Below are positions 40,101-45,035 of a DNA stretch of 64,000 nt, in pieces. The DNA lies in the NCBI RefSeq assembly GCF_003846185.1, contig NZ_ML123034.1:601190-665189 (forward strand), read 5' to 3'. The notes beneath the pieces were generated by a model. It saw nothing but the letters and a program-made list of their open reading frames with translations. It was not told the origin of the DNA and made no database searches. Position 1 is the first letter of the stretch. Every line of letters begins with the position of its first letter. The DNA is from Streptomyces sp. ADI96-02 (GTDB lineage Bacteria; Actinomycetota; Actinomycetes; Streptomycetales; Streptomycetaceae). The translations under genes and the position numbers were made by a program.

Positions 40101-41839
40101 GGAGGGCCGCCGTGCCCGAGCCGCTCCGACCAGTCCACCGCTCCGCCCCGGACCCAGTCCGTCCCCGTCGTCCTCAGCTCGGCGACGTCCTCATCGCTCC
40201 CGCGTACCGCCGCGCCCAGGTGGACCTCGCCCTCGGCACCGGCCCCGTCCGCGAACTCGGCTATCAGGTGGTCGAGTTCGGCACGGTCGGCGACGAGGAA
40301 CGCGACCCGGGCCGGCATCGGTTCCCGGCCGGTCTGCAAGGTGTACGCGATGTCGGCGAGCGCCTGCGAGGGGTGCTCGCGCAGGTGGGAGAGCAGGTTG
40401 CCCGCGACCGCGCGCAGCCGTTCCGGCGTCTTCGCGGAGAGGGGCACGAGTCGCGGGCCGCGGTGGGGCGACTCCCGTACCGCGTCGTCGGCGAGGTGTT
40501 CCTCCAGCACGACATGCGCGTTCGTCCCGCCGAACCCGAACGAGCTCACCCCGGCTCGACGTGGCGGGATCCTTCCGTCCTTCCCCGCGGGCGGGGCCGC
40601 CCAGGGCTGGGTGTGGCGGACCACGTGGAACGGGCTGTCCTCGAAGCTGATGAGCCGGTTCTGATTCCGGAAGTTGACGGTCGCGGGCAGCACCCGGTGC
40701 GCCAGGGAGGCGATGACCTTGACGATTCCGGCGACACCGGCGGCCCCCTCCAGATGCCCGATGTTGGTCTTGATCGAACCGATTCCGCAGCTCGACGGTT
40801 GAGCGACGGTGCCCTGAGCCGCGTGCAGGTTCCGAAAGGCACTCTTGAGGGCCATGATCTCGATCGGGTCGCCGACGGGCGTTCCCGGACCGTGCGCTTC
40901 GATGTAGGTGACGGTCTCCGGGCGGATTCCGGCGCGGGTGTAGAGCCTTTCGATCAGATTCGCCTGCGCTGTCGGATTGGTGACGGTCAGGGAATTCGTC
41001 CGGCCACCGTGGTTCGTGGCGACTCCCTTGATCACCGCGTGGATGGGATCGCCGTCCGCGACAGCCTGCGCGAGAGGCTTCAGGAGAAGTACCGCTCCGC
41101 CTTCACCGCGTACGTAGCCGTCAGCGCTCTCGTCGAAGGCGCTCGCACGACCGGTGCGGGACAACATGCTCGCCTGGCTGAAGGCGACGAAGTGCTTCGG
41201 CGACCAGATCAGGTTGACTCCGCCGGCCAGGGCGAGGCCGCATTCGCCGTTGTCCAGCGCGCGGACCGCTTCGTACACCGACACGAGCGAACTCGAACAC
41301 GCCGTGTCGTTGGTGATGCTCGGGCCCTGGAAGTCGAAATGGTAGGAGATGCGGTTCGCGATGATCGAGTAGGCCGTGCCGGTGGGGAAGTAGGCGTCGG
41401 TCTTCGCCCCTTCACGCTCCATCATTTCCGCGTAGTCCGCGTGGCAGACGCCCATGAAGACGCCTGTCTCCGTGCCGGCCAGATCACTCGCCGCGTATCC
41501 CGCGTTCTCGATGACCCGCCAGGCGAGTTCGAGGGCCATCCGCTGCTGCGGGTCCATGCTCTCGGCCTCGCGCGGCGAGATCCTGAAGAACTCGGCGTCG
41601 AAGCGGTCCGCGTGCTCGACGAATCCGCCCCAGATGCTGTTCGTCTTCTGCGCCCCGCGTTTCGGATCTCCGAAGTACCGTTCCTTGGACCAGCGTTCGG
41701 GCGGAACCTCCGAGATGAGCGACCGGCCCGCGATGAGGTGCCCGCCGAGTTCTTCCAGTGTTTCCGCGCCGGGGAAGCGCAAGGCGATTCCGATGATCGC
41801 GACGTCATCCGCCTCGCGCGCCGGTTCGATCGTGCTCAT
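21521..41839 (-). CDS. Trans-AT (AT-less) type I polyketide synthase, five modules with terminal thioesterase
   Basis: A 6772-residue giant polyketide synthase with no internal acyltransferase. Domain order: KS1 (about 12-440), DH1 (650-940), KR1 (1100-1357), ACP1 (Ser ~1425); KS2 (1542-1978), B/DH-like (2150-2446), ACP2 (Ser ~2514); KS3 (2616-3033), KR3 (3400-3650), ACP3 (Ser ~3719); KS4 (3795-4226), ACP4 (Ser ~4484); KS5 (4583-4998), DH5 (5203-5486), KR5 (5700-5950), C-MT (5986-6326), ACP5 (Ser ~6423), TE (6533-6769). All five KS domains keep Cys and both His. The ATG at 41839 overlaps the amidotransferase stop (ATGA) and has a GGAGGA site. With the upstream AT, ACP and amidotransferase this is the glutarimide-polyketide architecture. 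Malonyl units must come from the discrete AT. Product inferred to be cycloheximide/actiphenol-like. Confidence 0.95.
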   Translation of the reverse strand: MSTIEPAREADDVAIIGIALRFPGAETLEELGGHLIAGRSLISEVPPERWSKERYFGDPKRGAQKTNSIWGGFVEHADRFDAEFFRISPREAESMDPQQRMALELAWRVIENAGYAASDLAGTETGVFMGVCHADYAEMMEREGAKTDAYFPTGTAYSIIANRISYHFDFQGPSITNDTACSSSLVSVYEAVRALDNGECGLALAGGVNLIWSPKHFVAFSQASMLSRTGRASAFDESADGYVRGEGGAVLLLKPLAQAVADGDPIHAVIKGVATNHGGRTNSLTVTNPTAQANLIERLYTRAGIRPETVTYIEAHGPGTPVGDPIEIMALKSAFRNLHAAQGTVAQPSSCGIGSIKTNIGHLEGAAGVAGIVKVIASLAHRVLPATVNFRNQNRLISFEDSPFHVVRHTQPWAAPPAGKDGRIPPRRAGVSSFGFGGTNAHVVLEEHLADDAVRESPHRGPRLVPLSAKTPERLRAVAGNLLSHLREHPSQALADIAYTLQTGREPMPARVAFLVADRAELDHLIAEFADGAGAEGEVHLGAAVRGSDEDVAELRTTGTDWVRGGAVDWSERLGHGGPPARPRRVRLPGYPFARERHWFKAPPKDDDAGATPRAVSEQAVSGQAVSEQAVSEQAVSEQAVSEQAAGAGPVPHPLLHTDVSGPAGQRYSSTFTGEEPFLASHRVRGTRVLPAAAQVEMVRAAAVLATGRAAGTPGVVRLRNVGWSRPVVVRDAPADVGVGLTPQDGGAIAFEITTGTASDVVHSSGLVEIGGPGQPDRLDLTTLLAACPGERRPADVYAEFHDQGLEYGPAMRGLKELRLGTGELIARVGEPADASGNAGYVLPPSVLDAAFQSSVVLLAETSRGTAGGRRGPVLPFAFEELAVHGPCAPETWAWVRRREGHGALDMFDIDLCDSEGIVSVSLRGLVQRTTPAEPGHRVGAATVTASPSWVRAPLDVPDDGAAAVPSVRGYLGGQAAQHAAAVADLTGFTVARLPDVGPGRVADGVGAVSDLAFTDVTDVVRSKPKGAHRFVVLVEDRLPRHYHAPLTGLFRSVVRENPRVSGRVVRVAELDTAPPERIAEILRAEAADRSSDCDIRYGADGTRHASRPVELHLGEGAEIPPLKEGGVYWITGGLGGLGRHVARYFGRCAGVTVVLSGRSEAGAASEAALRELRDAGVDAHYVPVDVGSRDDVERAVRAVTRDHGTIDGIVHAAGVLRDAYLFTKDASDLRTVLEPKVDGVLHLDAATRGLALDFFVAFSSVAGVFGNSGQSDYAAANAFLDAFAHHRQALVDIGERTGRTCAVSWPLWADGGMSMDAVTLKSIRRERGWEPLPTEDGLRVLGRVLRDAPAHVVVAYGAAATLTVAAPPPEPAVTSPVVTETAPAVTDEELTERTTALLRRVVGEALHRDPGTLDETVNLIEYGIDSLAILDTTAALEELFGPLPKTIFFEYTDIEGVAGYFVAEHPDRLRAIVGAEDPPSATAEPAAGEKAPDDPQTATAPAPPAPATGKATAPATGTTTAPATDRATPRDRRDATGARDDYHDIAIIGVSGTYPGADTLDELWSVLEEGRHEFREVPRERWDHDAVYSRDRSVLGKSSIRTGTFLQDIDRFDPRYFRISQREAETMSPEVRLFLQTGVEALEDAGYSRETLQREYDGDVGVLVGSMSNHYGLYGFQNGLTRGSPASGSYTGTLPNMLSYFYGFTGPSMFVDTMCSGSSTCVHQAVQMLRARECSMAVAGGVNLLLHPYNLISSSQEHFTTATSDVIRSFGLGADGTILGEGIGALVLKPLVEAERDGDHVYAVIKGTALANAGVRNGFTVPSPRMQARAIEKAIDDAGVDPRTISYVEAHGSGTSLGDPIEVKALTTAFQKYTRETGFCAIGSVKSNMGHLLHAAGMIGIAKVVLQFQKGKLAPSLHSSVTNPDIDFSRTPFRLQQQLAAWEPAVTTVDGREVTHPRRAGITSIGAGGMNSHIILEEYPDPDPHPYTDGGARAGASDGREELFVFSGMNDTALTAWLTRFRAYLATGTAPDLASVAHTLRVGKNELPRRWAFLARTTEEAVAAVDRYLAGDRDLAAALASGGSRTRDLRDPATTWVGGKSVVWPAPKGPRTPRRVSLPAYPFERVRCWVAQEDGAPSVIAPLSQREKLHPFLGRNESDVDGLRYVLDVHLDDLLDYGFTSGERHDRTRGIVPTFAVDLAVAAAKVSGFSDGSVVRDLRLLGPVAWTTAARLVTVFDATGAATGGKTASGAVYAEDASGKRTAVASFDVRADEGGPILPSGHPRAKPFVGVLPGALVPEPPDPLSPAGFLAELAEGGVGYTPELSGVEGAYRLRDGRLALRISTPELQRDHVKPQVTLAPHVLAAVAQGLQFEARRTGVPQWARTAPHRIDEIRLFTDGSGACAPVAYAVFDVTADGEGLGGSVGLLDRNGEVVGVLADLWCGDDEGPREDPDVSARAVDKTGERNGAMPGEDGGDLLSFAVDELRGLAAGILKFERDELDPHTGFDAFGFDSISLIALSKQASERLGIEVTPAVFFDSNTFASLGGHLVTEHEIALRAAYERSLPPDRPGIPEVAAPEVAAPEVVAPEAVAPGFAALDVVATGARRPDRRNSATRIAVIGAAGRFPGAPDLDAYWANLAAGTDHVTAFPLDRYDAAYARIVEASDFPRHAAVLDDVDAFDAAFFRILPREAELMDPQHRLALQTAWNAVEHSGYAPSGLPRDTGLFFGVSGTDYATLLAAHGTPPDAFTSTGNAHSMLANRISYVLDIHGPSEPVDTACSSSLVAVHRAVEAIRSGACDVAIAGGVNLLLSVDTFVSAGQAGMLSPDGRCKTFASDANGYVRGEGVGAVVLKPLGDAERDGDAILAVIVGSAENHGGRANSLTAPNGAAQSELVVRAMDGIDPRTIGYVEAHGTGTALGDPVEVRALQTAFRQLGSDGSGTCGLGSVKANIGHLEAAAGIAGLLKVVLAMQHGTLPPGRNCDEINPYIQLDGSPFRIVRASEPWERFRDRRGAPVPRRAGVSSFGFGGANCHVVIEEYAGRTEEDAGEGEGHAGTDLETGPARDLGRSEGRVAVPLSARTQRELRERARGLLAHLEDAPRPGSLRSIGWTLQVGREAMAERVGWVVTSCRELASRLREFVEGAAAGPQHGAGPDPDGLTDAIARWNGGAEVEWRQLYGSAGSGVPKRTHLPAYPFARDRYWIPGSAGKADRTAEPAPAPAVEPAPAVEPAPAVGTTLLVPRWTAKPAAPDPGGATPYTRHAVVLCGTPASLRDDIERRLPGARCHTVTTAKQRPETRFTDLSRQVFAIVQALAGEAHDGATLVQVVTPAGQDEEAGPALAALLSTVTLENPRIAGQVLAFDGACDGDRVATAVTENARHADDGLVLHRGTERRVRTWTPRTADGTGTPWRPGGVYLITGGAGGIGAVVARRIAQDTDRPRLVLVGRSAQDSRIGRLLSELRESGAVARYAVADVSRWEEVSRLVAGVREEEGPIHGIIHAAGVIHDAYVTDKSARDWDRVLAPKVDGVVHLDRATADMPLESFLLFSSGAAVTGNPGQCDYATANAYLGAYAAHRNARVAAGERSGRTVAIAWPLWKDGGMTVDDATRAYLRRHRGLVPMEADEGIDALLSAWRLGEAGEDQIWVHHGETAKAAPASAPASAAPVSASAPASASTPTTAGAGPDRETLRSVLGLFARVTKLPLHDVDPDRPLDDLALDSVMVVQLNRELSAVYGEVPTTLFYEFPTLRAVAAHLAGRQTPPTPGARTGEPTGEVRAAVRDTVAAPDASGGPLAQHEPIAIIGMSGRYPGARDTDEFWANLSAGRDAVTEIPPGRWPLDGFYEPDRATAVATGRSYSKWGGFLEDFDAFDPHFFRIAPRDAYAMDPQERLFLQASWEVIEDAGYTREELARRHQRRVGVFAGVTKSGHARHGAALLPSGEQVVPALSFASLSARTSYVLDLRGPSLTIDTMCSSSLTAIHEACEHLRQGSCDLAVAGGVNLYLHPSDYVELCRSTMLSSQARVRSFGSGADGFVPGEGVGAVLLKPLARALADGDRVLAVVRGTSINHGGRSNGYTVPSPTAQAELIGDALTRAGVSAREVGYVEAHGTGTELGDPIEVKGLSLAFEEFTRDKQFCAIGSVKSVIGHLEAAAGIAGVTKAVLQLQHRTLVPSLHAEEPNPGIRFEETPFRLQRTLAPWESERPRITAVSSFGAGGSNAHVILEEYVADAVPERAAADEGEQIVVLSARTPEQLRHSAARLAAHLDQDEAEGRTVRLTDLAFTLRSGREAMRERLALTTASLPELRRMLRAYAETGDGTAIPGLHRGSAGQTPGAAAEISADDDLRELLVERWGRSGRRDKLAALWADGMDLDWRRLPAEGSPRRISLPTYPFATDRFWIGDLEPVRGADTTAAPTAAPAAAPAVVEPRSGRPTPHAVPEAVPGGPSDSTRGERVADIVRAKIADVLVMSPDEVEGGLAFADYGLDSILAVRLVHVLNETLGLDLTTGIVFDHSSADRLAAHLLAEYGHIDAPALAPASSPAPVPPSVPARTPAATARTRPRIEPGPPPGGPSLALAPAPAPVPIAVVGMSGRFAGSDTLEDLWTHLLNGDDLVTEATRWDLPDTGPDGSARCTRGGFLDGIDRFDPLFFGISGVEAAVMDPQQRLLLEEAWKALEDAGYAGRQLGETRCGVYVGCWNGDYHELVEKNSPAQALWGNMASLIPARVSYLLDLKGPALAVDTACSSSLIAIDLACRGLRSGETDTALAGGVFVQSTPRLYELAGRAGMLSATGRCHTFDHRADGFVPGEGVGVLVLKRLDDAIADGDHIHGVIRATGSNHDGATNGITAPSSVSQESLLRDVHASSGIDAESIQLVEAHGTGTPLGDPIEFSALSRVFRAGTEKTGFCALGSIKSNLGHTQFAAGVAGVFKILLAMRHEQIPASLHFEKPNEAIGLDGSPFYLSTRNHRWEAPSDGGPRRGAVSSFGASGTNAHLVIEEAPPTPRARARTQRPAYLVVLSAHSRGQLAQQLTRLAERIRREDSTDLGDLAYTLTVGRDRFAHRFACVAADRTELLRILDEGLDGADAFTGRAAPERKGRPGAEKSGGEACLGRCSEFTGSGADAGAYRADLTALAGHFARGADLDYGAVFPAGAHRRVPLPTYPFVRESHWAGPPPVPPLPISPSPVAALAEGPAAMRRPTAGHPLIHRYPAVAEAPGTLRASTVFTGDESVLRDHTVRGQRVLPGVAHLEMAREAAARVWGADATAPLVMRDITWVRPAAAEGGPLSVDVLVKPGEGDQLVFEIASGSEGSGGGGDPVVFSAGRVSRSDAPRPERIDLASLRATCATPVSAERIREALAEMGIVHGPSLRAIREAYVDTGTGTVLAELDLPAEADPADGGYVLHPALLDSAIQSSIALHLTDGPATPETVVPFALDRFELLAPCPASMRAVVRVADEPGTANALSRLDVDVTDADGQVCVRMTGYTSRRLKEPAPSLFAPVWEPVSAHAADEYAPRDTDRVLVVGGTAEQRAALTRRYPRLTTWDLAPSASIDEVTSRLRASGPVGQLLWIAPDMAQQDLPPLLPTDTAGFTAAQEGGVIAAFRMIKALVRTGHDARPLGVTLVTRSALATHDTEPTAPAHAGLHGLFGSLGQEYANWSVRRTDLDTAELPEDLLTLPDSPGSGPLVRRAGQWLVRRWAPNDPGDGQRTAYRRGGVYVVIGGAGGLGEQWTRHVVRRYGAHVVWIGRRPQDASIQAKLDAAGGSVRYLSADAADPASLRIAYKEVKRHHPRIHGVIQAALVLRDQSLARMDEATLRASLAAKVDVGVAMAEVFADEELDFALFFSSVQSFTTAAGQSNYAAGCTFSDAYAHFLARHWECPVKVMNWGWWGSVGSVATERHREHMARWGLLSIEPPEAMEALDTLLGGPQRQLSFVKVKDLDAIEALDPATLLTVHDRARSHVAPALVGSAATAPAEWEAMRAIAAWRRDERDPLLARLVRGHLEALGALHGPGTPSSPGDVARLRRRAGILDRYDTWLDHALRVVPASAPSLDELRREWDDRRAQWSTDPDKAAELALLDATLRALPDILTGATRPTDILFPRGSVELVEGTYRDNRVADMYNRAMADAAVSIVAERLRQDPAARLRILEIGAGTGGTSVGMFAALRPFQEHIETYTYTDLSKAFLNHARAAYGPRTPYLSYARFDAEQPLAGQQGVRSGSYDLVVAANVLHATRDTRNTIRNAKAALRDGGWLLLNELATFDVSSHLTFGLLEGWWLFEDHSLRVPGSPALSPGNWRTVLESEGFRTVVPVLPQARELGQQIIAAESDGIARQTVAPSAHRKPAARRAPATPRPPQAPAPAPTPVRVPAQPLDDRGATATPSGVGAGSRSEILTGYLRDRAARTLGIPADRIALSAPLTDYGMDSILVLQLTNALREDLGEVSSTLLFDAESVEELADHFLETGGTAVDALVARLNPSAGEQPVSDSAPRQSAHPLRSIAALFRTVVESGTPQEAGDLLSIAARLRPTFATGTGPEPEIFRLSDGGPEPALVCLPSLIAPTGAYQYMRFAGALRGRRRIWAVSVPGYGTGEPLPENLEAAADRLAETLLRRFEGGAFALAGYSSGGWLAHEVVRRLEAAGAPPAGLVLLDTPRSTGAAMTRGMTVITRRLLDRFPQLPLGDEQVTAMAWYAELLDGWRPLPVTTPTLLAGAAEDGPLLDLLGEDARAGWPLGHLRTEVTGDHFSLLEEHAASTALAVERWLSGIGPSPDGS
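28230..30470 (-). other. PKS module 4: KS-ACP
   Basis: KS4 has DTMCSSSL, EAHGTGT and VIGHLEAAAG. A post-KS linker ending ISLPTYPFATDRFW follows, then ACP4 with GLDSILAV. There is no reductive or methyltransferase domain, so the beta-keto group should stay. The linker of this module is the closest match in the window to the N-terminal part of the condensation-domain protein at 18589-20328. Borders approximate. Confidence 0.87.
30560..34010 (-). other. PKS module 3: KS-KR-ACP
   Basis: KS3 has DTACSSSL, EAHGTGT and NIGHLE. There is no DH. KR3 has TGGAGGIG and the catalytic Ser/Tyr/Asn set in FSSGAAVTGNPGQCDYATAN. ACP3 has the unusual LALDSVMVV. Expected output is a beta-hydroxy unit, which would be the side-chain carbinol next to the glutarimide arm. 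A repeated EPAPAV linker lies between KS3 and KR3. Borders approximate. Confidence 0.85.
32135..32188. repeat. In-frame 18-base tandem repeat in the module 3 linker
   Basis: Three tandem copies of an 18-base unit beginning GACGGCGGGGGCGG encode a repeated EPAPAV hexapeptide between the post-KS linker and KR of module 3. It is a flexible proline/alanine linker; no catalytic role is expected. Confidence 0.85.
34150..37389 (-). other. PKS module 2: KS-B-ACP branching module
   Basis: KS2 is distinctive: active-site DTMCSGSST instead of DTACSSSL, NMGHLLHAAG, and GMNSHIILEEY at its end. It is followed by a DH-like domain in which the usual HxxxGxxxxP is broken (RHDRTRGIVP), as in branching (B/X) domains. 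ACP2 has GFDSISLI. In known glutarimide synthases such a module adds malonyl to the beta carbon (Michael addition) and lets the amide nitrogen close the glutarimide ring. Assignment of B function is by position and degenerate motif. Borders approximate. Confidence 0.75.
37390..41839 (-). other. PKS module 1: KS-DH-KR-ACP
   Basis: KS1 has DTACSSSL (Cys near residue 180), HGPGT and NIGHLEGAAG. DH1 has an intact HxxxGxxxxP (HRVRGTRVLP) and the LDAAFQ segment. KR1 has TGGLGGLG and the Ser/Tyr/Asn set in FSSVAGVFGNSGQSDYAAAN. ACP1 has GIDSLAI. Expected work: extend the malonamyl starter by one malonyl unit, reduce and dehydrate, giving the alpha,beta-unsaturated amide thioester that the next module attacks. 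Module borders are approximate. Confidence 0.85.
39906..39995. repeat. In-frame 15-base tandem repeat between KS1 and DH1
   Basis: Six tandem 15-base units (plus-strand GCCTGCTCGCTCACC with one to three changes) encode a repeated VSEQA-type pentapeptide between KS1 and DH1. The repeat keeps the reading frame at any copy number, so it is a potential length-variable linker. Confidence 0.9.
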
Positions 41840-43881
41840 CGGAGTCCTCCAGCCGTGGGGAAGGTGTGACCGGGCGGCTTCGGTCCTCGGACGTTCCGGT
41901 GATCGACGATCGTGGCCACCTTGAGGTCCGCAGCCACGTGGCCGTCCTCGCCGGTCTCCTGCCCTCGTACGAACTGCTGGTGGAGAACAGCCGTGGAGAG
42001 CAGGTAGACGAAGGCCTGGTCCTCCTTCGTGCTGATCCCTTCGCTGGGCGTGGCCATGATCTTCGTGACGAGTTTCCTCGCGAACACGGGGTCGACGCAG
42101 TCGGTCTTCTTCAGTTCCGTGTCCGAGAGCAGCAGGTCCAGGTACTCGGGCCGCTGCTCCTTGAAGACGGCCGAGCCTGGGGCGCGGTAAGGCTGCTTGC
42201 GCCGGGTCAGGCTCGACTCCGGCAGCTCGCCCCAGAAGGCCTTCTTGAGGATGGCCTTCTCCTCGGAACCGTCGTCGAATCGCAGATTGACCGACGCCGC
42301 CGCGCGGACGACCGCGGGATCGAGGAAGGGGCAGCGGTTCTCGACACCGTGCGCGAGGCTCATACGCTCCCCCTGGGTCGAGAGGAGGTAGCCGGGCAGC
42401 AGCGTCTTGAATTCGAGCCACTGGGCCTTCTGGACCGGACTCAGCGCGGCGTATCCGGATGTCGCCTCCGTCAGAGCGAGGATGTCCGCGAACGGGTCGC
42501 CCCGGTCCTTCAGCAGACGTGCGGCGAAGCGGCCGTTCTGGTAACGGAGTTCGTGCGAGAAGAGACCGGGAAGCCGTTCGACGGCGAACTGCTCGAAGAG
42601 GCCCTTCAGCCGCGCCCGGTTCGCGGGACCGAAGTGGCTCAGCTCCGGGTGGAGGCTGCCGAGCCTGGTCATCCGCTCGTCGTCCGACAGGTCGTTCCAC
42701 GCGGCGCGCAGCAGGGTCTCGCGGAAGAGCGAGTACCCGAGGAACGCCTCGTCAGCGCCCTCGCCGCTGAGGATCACCTTGATTCCGGCGTCCCGCACAT
42801 GGCGGGACAAGAGGTACATGGGCACGAACGCGGTGCGGAACGCGGGCACTTCGGCGTGGTAGACGGCGGACGGGAAATTCGCGGCGATATCGGCGCTCGA
42901 CACGGCGATGGACGAGTGGAGCGTCCCGAGGTGGGAGGCGACGACCTGCTGACTGCTCGACTCGTCGAAGGCCGCTTCGTCGAACTCCACGGAGAAGGTG
43001 CGGACCTCGTGCGAGGAGAGTTCCGTCGCCAGTCTGGTCACGATGGAGGAGTCCAGGCCACCGCTCAGGTAGACACCGACCTCGACATCGCTCCTCAGCC
43101 TCATCTCGACGCTCTCGCGCAGGGCGTCGCGGACGAATGCCGCCGCTTCCCGTTCGGTGCCGGCGAACGGTTCCGCGTCGAGTTCGAGCGCCGCGTACTC
43201 CTTCAGGACCGCGCGTCCGCCCCGGACGGTCAGGTAACTGCCCATGGGCAGTTGGCGGATGTGCCGGAAGGGGGTCCGATCGGGCAGCGGTGTCCATACG
43301 GCGAAGGTGGAGGCCAGTTCACGGGGGTCCAGCTCGAAACGGAACCCGGGGAACGCGCGGAACGCCTTCATCTCGGAAGCGAAGAGGAAGTCCCCGCCCC
43401 GGCCGTCCTGACCGGCGCCGCGCTCGCGGTCGACGTAGAAGAGCGGACGCTTGCCGTACCTGTCGCGCGCCAGGAAGAGTTCTCCCGACACCACGTCCCG
43501 AATCGCGACCGCGAACGCGCCGTTGCAACGCGTCAGGCATGCGGGCCCCCATTGGGCCCACGCCTGTAGGAAGACCTCGGTGTCCGAGCGGGTACGGAAC
43601 CGCCGGCCGAGCCCTCGCAGCTCCTCACGGAGTTCGACGTGGTTGTACAACTCGCCGTTGAAGCAGATCCAGTGGCGTTCCGTCGGATCCGCCATCGGCT
43701 GAGCGCCCGTGGAGAGGTCGATGATCGACAGTCTCACCGTGCCCATGGCGATGCCGTCGTCCAGGTAGTAGCCCGCCTCGTCCGGCCCGCGGTGGCGAAT
43801 GAGCGACAGCATCGAAGCCATGACCTCGGGCGTGGCTCCGGCGTCGAGCGAGGGCGAGACGAAGCCTGCTATTCCGCACAT
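41836..43881 (-). CDS. Asparagine-synthase-like amidotransferase (glutarimide nitrogen donor)
   Basis: A 681-residue class II glutamine amidotransferase fused to an asparagine-synthetase domain. It begins MCGIAGF, so Cys2 is the glutaminase nucleophile; RHRGPDEAGYY and GELYNH follow. The ATP-binding SGGLDSS lies near residue 277 and GEGADEAFLGYS near 380. The last ~40 residues are an unconserved tail. AAGGAGA before the ATG fixes the start; the stop overlaps the PKS start by four bases. In glutarimide pathways this enzyme amidates a malonyl-carrier protein to malonamyl, the starter unit. Its place between the free ACP and the PKS supports the same role here. Confidence 0.92.
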   Translation of the reverse strand: MCGIAGFVSPSLDAGATPEVMASMLSLIRHRGPDEAGYYLDDGIAMGTVRLSIIDLSTGAQPMADPTERHWICFNGELYNHVELREELRGLGRRFRTRSDTEVFLQAWAQWGPACLTRCNGAFAVAIRDVVSGELFLARDRYGKRPLFYVDRERGAGQDGRGGDFLFASEMKAFRAFPGFRFELDPRELASTFAVWTPLPDRTPFRHIRQLPMGSYLTVRGGRAVLKEYAALELDAEPFAGTEREAAAFVRDALRESVEMRLRSDVEVGVYLSGGLDSSIVTRLATELSSHEVRTFSVEFDEAAFDESSSQQVVASHLGTLHSSIAVSSADIAANFPSAVYHAEVPAFRTAFVPMYLLSRHVRDAGIKVILSGEGADEAFLGYSLFRETLLRAAWNDLSDDERMTRLGSLHPELSHFGPANRARLKGLFEQFAVERLPGLFSHELRYQNGRFAARLLKDRGDPFADILALTEATSGYAALSPVQKAQWLEFKTLLPGYLLSTQGERMSLAHGVENRCPFLDPAVVRAAASVNLRFDDGSEEKAILKKAFWGELPESSLTRRKQPYRAPGSAVFKEQRPEYLDLLLSDTELKKTDCVDPVFARKLVTKIMATPSEGISTKEDQAFVYLLSTAVLHQQFVRGQETGEDGHVAADLKVATIVDHRNVRGPKPPGHTFPTAGGLR

Positions 43882-43898
43882 GCGGGGGTCTCCTTGCT

Positions 43899-44156
43899 TC
43901 AGCGGTCGTCGCGCTCGGCGATCTTCTTCGCCACGAAGGCGTCGATGGATTCCAGCGAGGTGAGGATGTTCTTGAGGAAGTCCTCGTCCTTCAGCTGGAT
44001 CGAGAAGTCCTTCTCGATGGAACTCAGGAGCTGAACATATCCGAAGGAATCGATCACCCCGGCCTTGAAGAGATCGCTCTCGGCCGTCAGCTCGCCATCG
44101 AATTCCACGAGGAATTGATCCTCGATCATGGTCTGGATGCGCTGCGTTCGCTCCAT
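43899..44156 (-). CDS. Discrete acyl carrier protein
   Basis: An 85-residue acyl carrier protein with the phosphopantetheine Ser in GVIDSFGYVQLL near residue 37 and the expected four-helix pattern. GGAG lies eight bases before the ATG. It is three bases after the acyltransferase stop and 17 before the amidotransferase start, so all three are one translation unit. Expected role: carry malonyl and then malonamyl during starter formation. Confidence 0.93.
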   Translation of the reverse strand: MERTQRIQTMIEDQFLVEFDGELTAESDLFKAGVIDSFGYVQLLSSIEKDFSIQLKDEDFLKNILTSLESIDAFVAKKIAERDDR

Positions 44157-44159
44157 GTA

Positions 44160-45035
44160 TCACACTCCGCTTTTCATCAGCATTTCCTGGGGACTGGATT
44201 TCGCGATACTCTTCACCATGCGGAGCAGGGCGTCGCCGCCTATCTCCTCGCACTCCAAATCGGCGTCGAGAGCCAGCAGATAGCGAATGCTGTCGGACCA
44301 TCGAACCGGTTCGACGATCTGCCTGCTCAGCATCTCCGGAATCGTGCCCCTTTCGTAGGGGCGCCCCGTCGCGTTGGAGATCACGGGCACCGCGGGCTCC
44401 GCGAACGTGAATCCGCGGAGGAACAGCTCGAATTCGGCGCGCGCGGACGCCATGTAACGGGAGTGGAAGGCCGCGCCCACCCGCAGCGCGGCGAAGCGGA
44501 TGTTCCGCTCCTGAAGAGAGGCGTGGGCGGCACGCAGCGCGCCGTCGCTGCCGGCGATCACGACCTGGCTGTCGGTGTTGTGGGCCGCCACGTCCACCCC
44601 CTCGACGCCGTCCTCCCCCAACACCTTGAGCAGGTGCGCGACCGGGGTGTTCAGGACAGCCGTCATTCCGCCACCCGAGGCCGCCGCCATGAGTTCGCCG
44701 CGCTTCCTGACGATCCGGAGGCCGGTCTCGAAGTCGAAGACCCCGGCGGCCAGGAGCGCGTTGTACTCCCCCAGGCTGTGCCCGAGGTAGCAGTCGGCGG
44801 GCCGGCCCTCCCGGCGCTCGCGCTCGAACAGGTGCAGCGCGTTGACGGTGAAGAGGGCCGGCTGCGTGCACTCCGTCCGCGAGAGCACGTCGTCCTGGTT
44901 GTCGCGGCAGCGCGCGGGGAGGTCGTAGCCCAGGAGATCGCAGGCGAATCGCGTGATGCCCGGATAGTGGCCGAAGACGTCCGCGCCCATGCCCCGAAAC
45001 TGCGAGCCCTGACCAGGAAAGAGAATCGCAAACAC
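44160..45035 (-). CDS. Trans-acting malonyl-CoA acyltransferase
   Basis: A 291-residue stand-alone acyltransferase, the only AT in the cluster, expected to load malonyl onto the discrete ACP and onto all PKS carrier domains. Seen: FPGQGSQFRGMG at the N-terminus, GHSLGEYNAL with the catalytic Ser near residue 86, and AAFHSRYM with the catalytic His, the HS form typical of malonyl specificity. The start is taken as GTG at 45035 because GGAGG lies seven bases upstream and the protein then begins VFAILFPGQGSQ. It is the first gene of the core operon, behind a 657-base regulatory gap. Confidence 0.93.
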   Translation of the reverse strand: MFAILFPGQGSQFRGMGADVFGHYPGITRFACDLLGYDLPARCRDNQDDVLSRTECTQPALFTVNALHLFERERREGRPADCYLGHSLGEYNALLAAGVFDFETGLRIVRKRGELMAAASGGGMTAVLNTPVAHLLKVLGEDGVEGVDVAAHNTDSQVVIAGSDGALRAAHASLQERNIRFAALRVGAAFHSRYMASARAEFELFLRGFTFAEPAVPVISNATGRPYERGTIPEMLSRQIVEPVRWSDSIRYLLALDADLECEEIGGDALLRMVKSIAKSSPQEMLMKSGV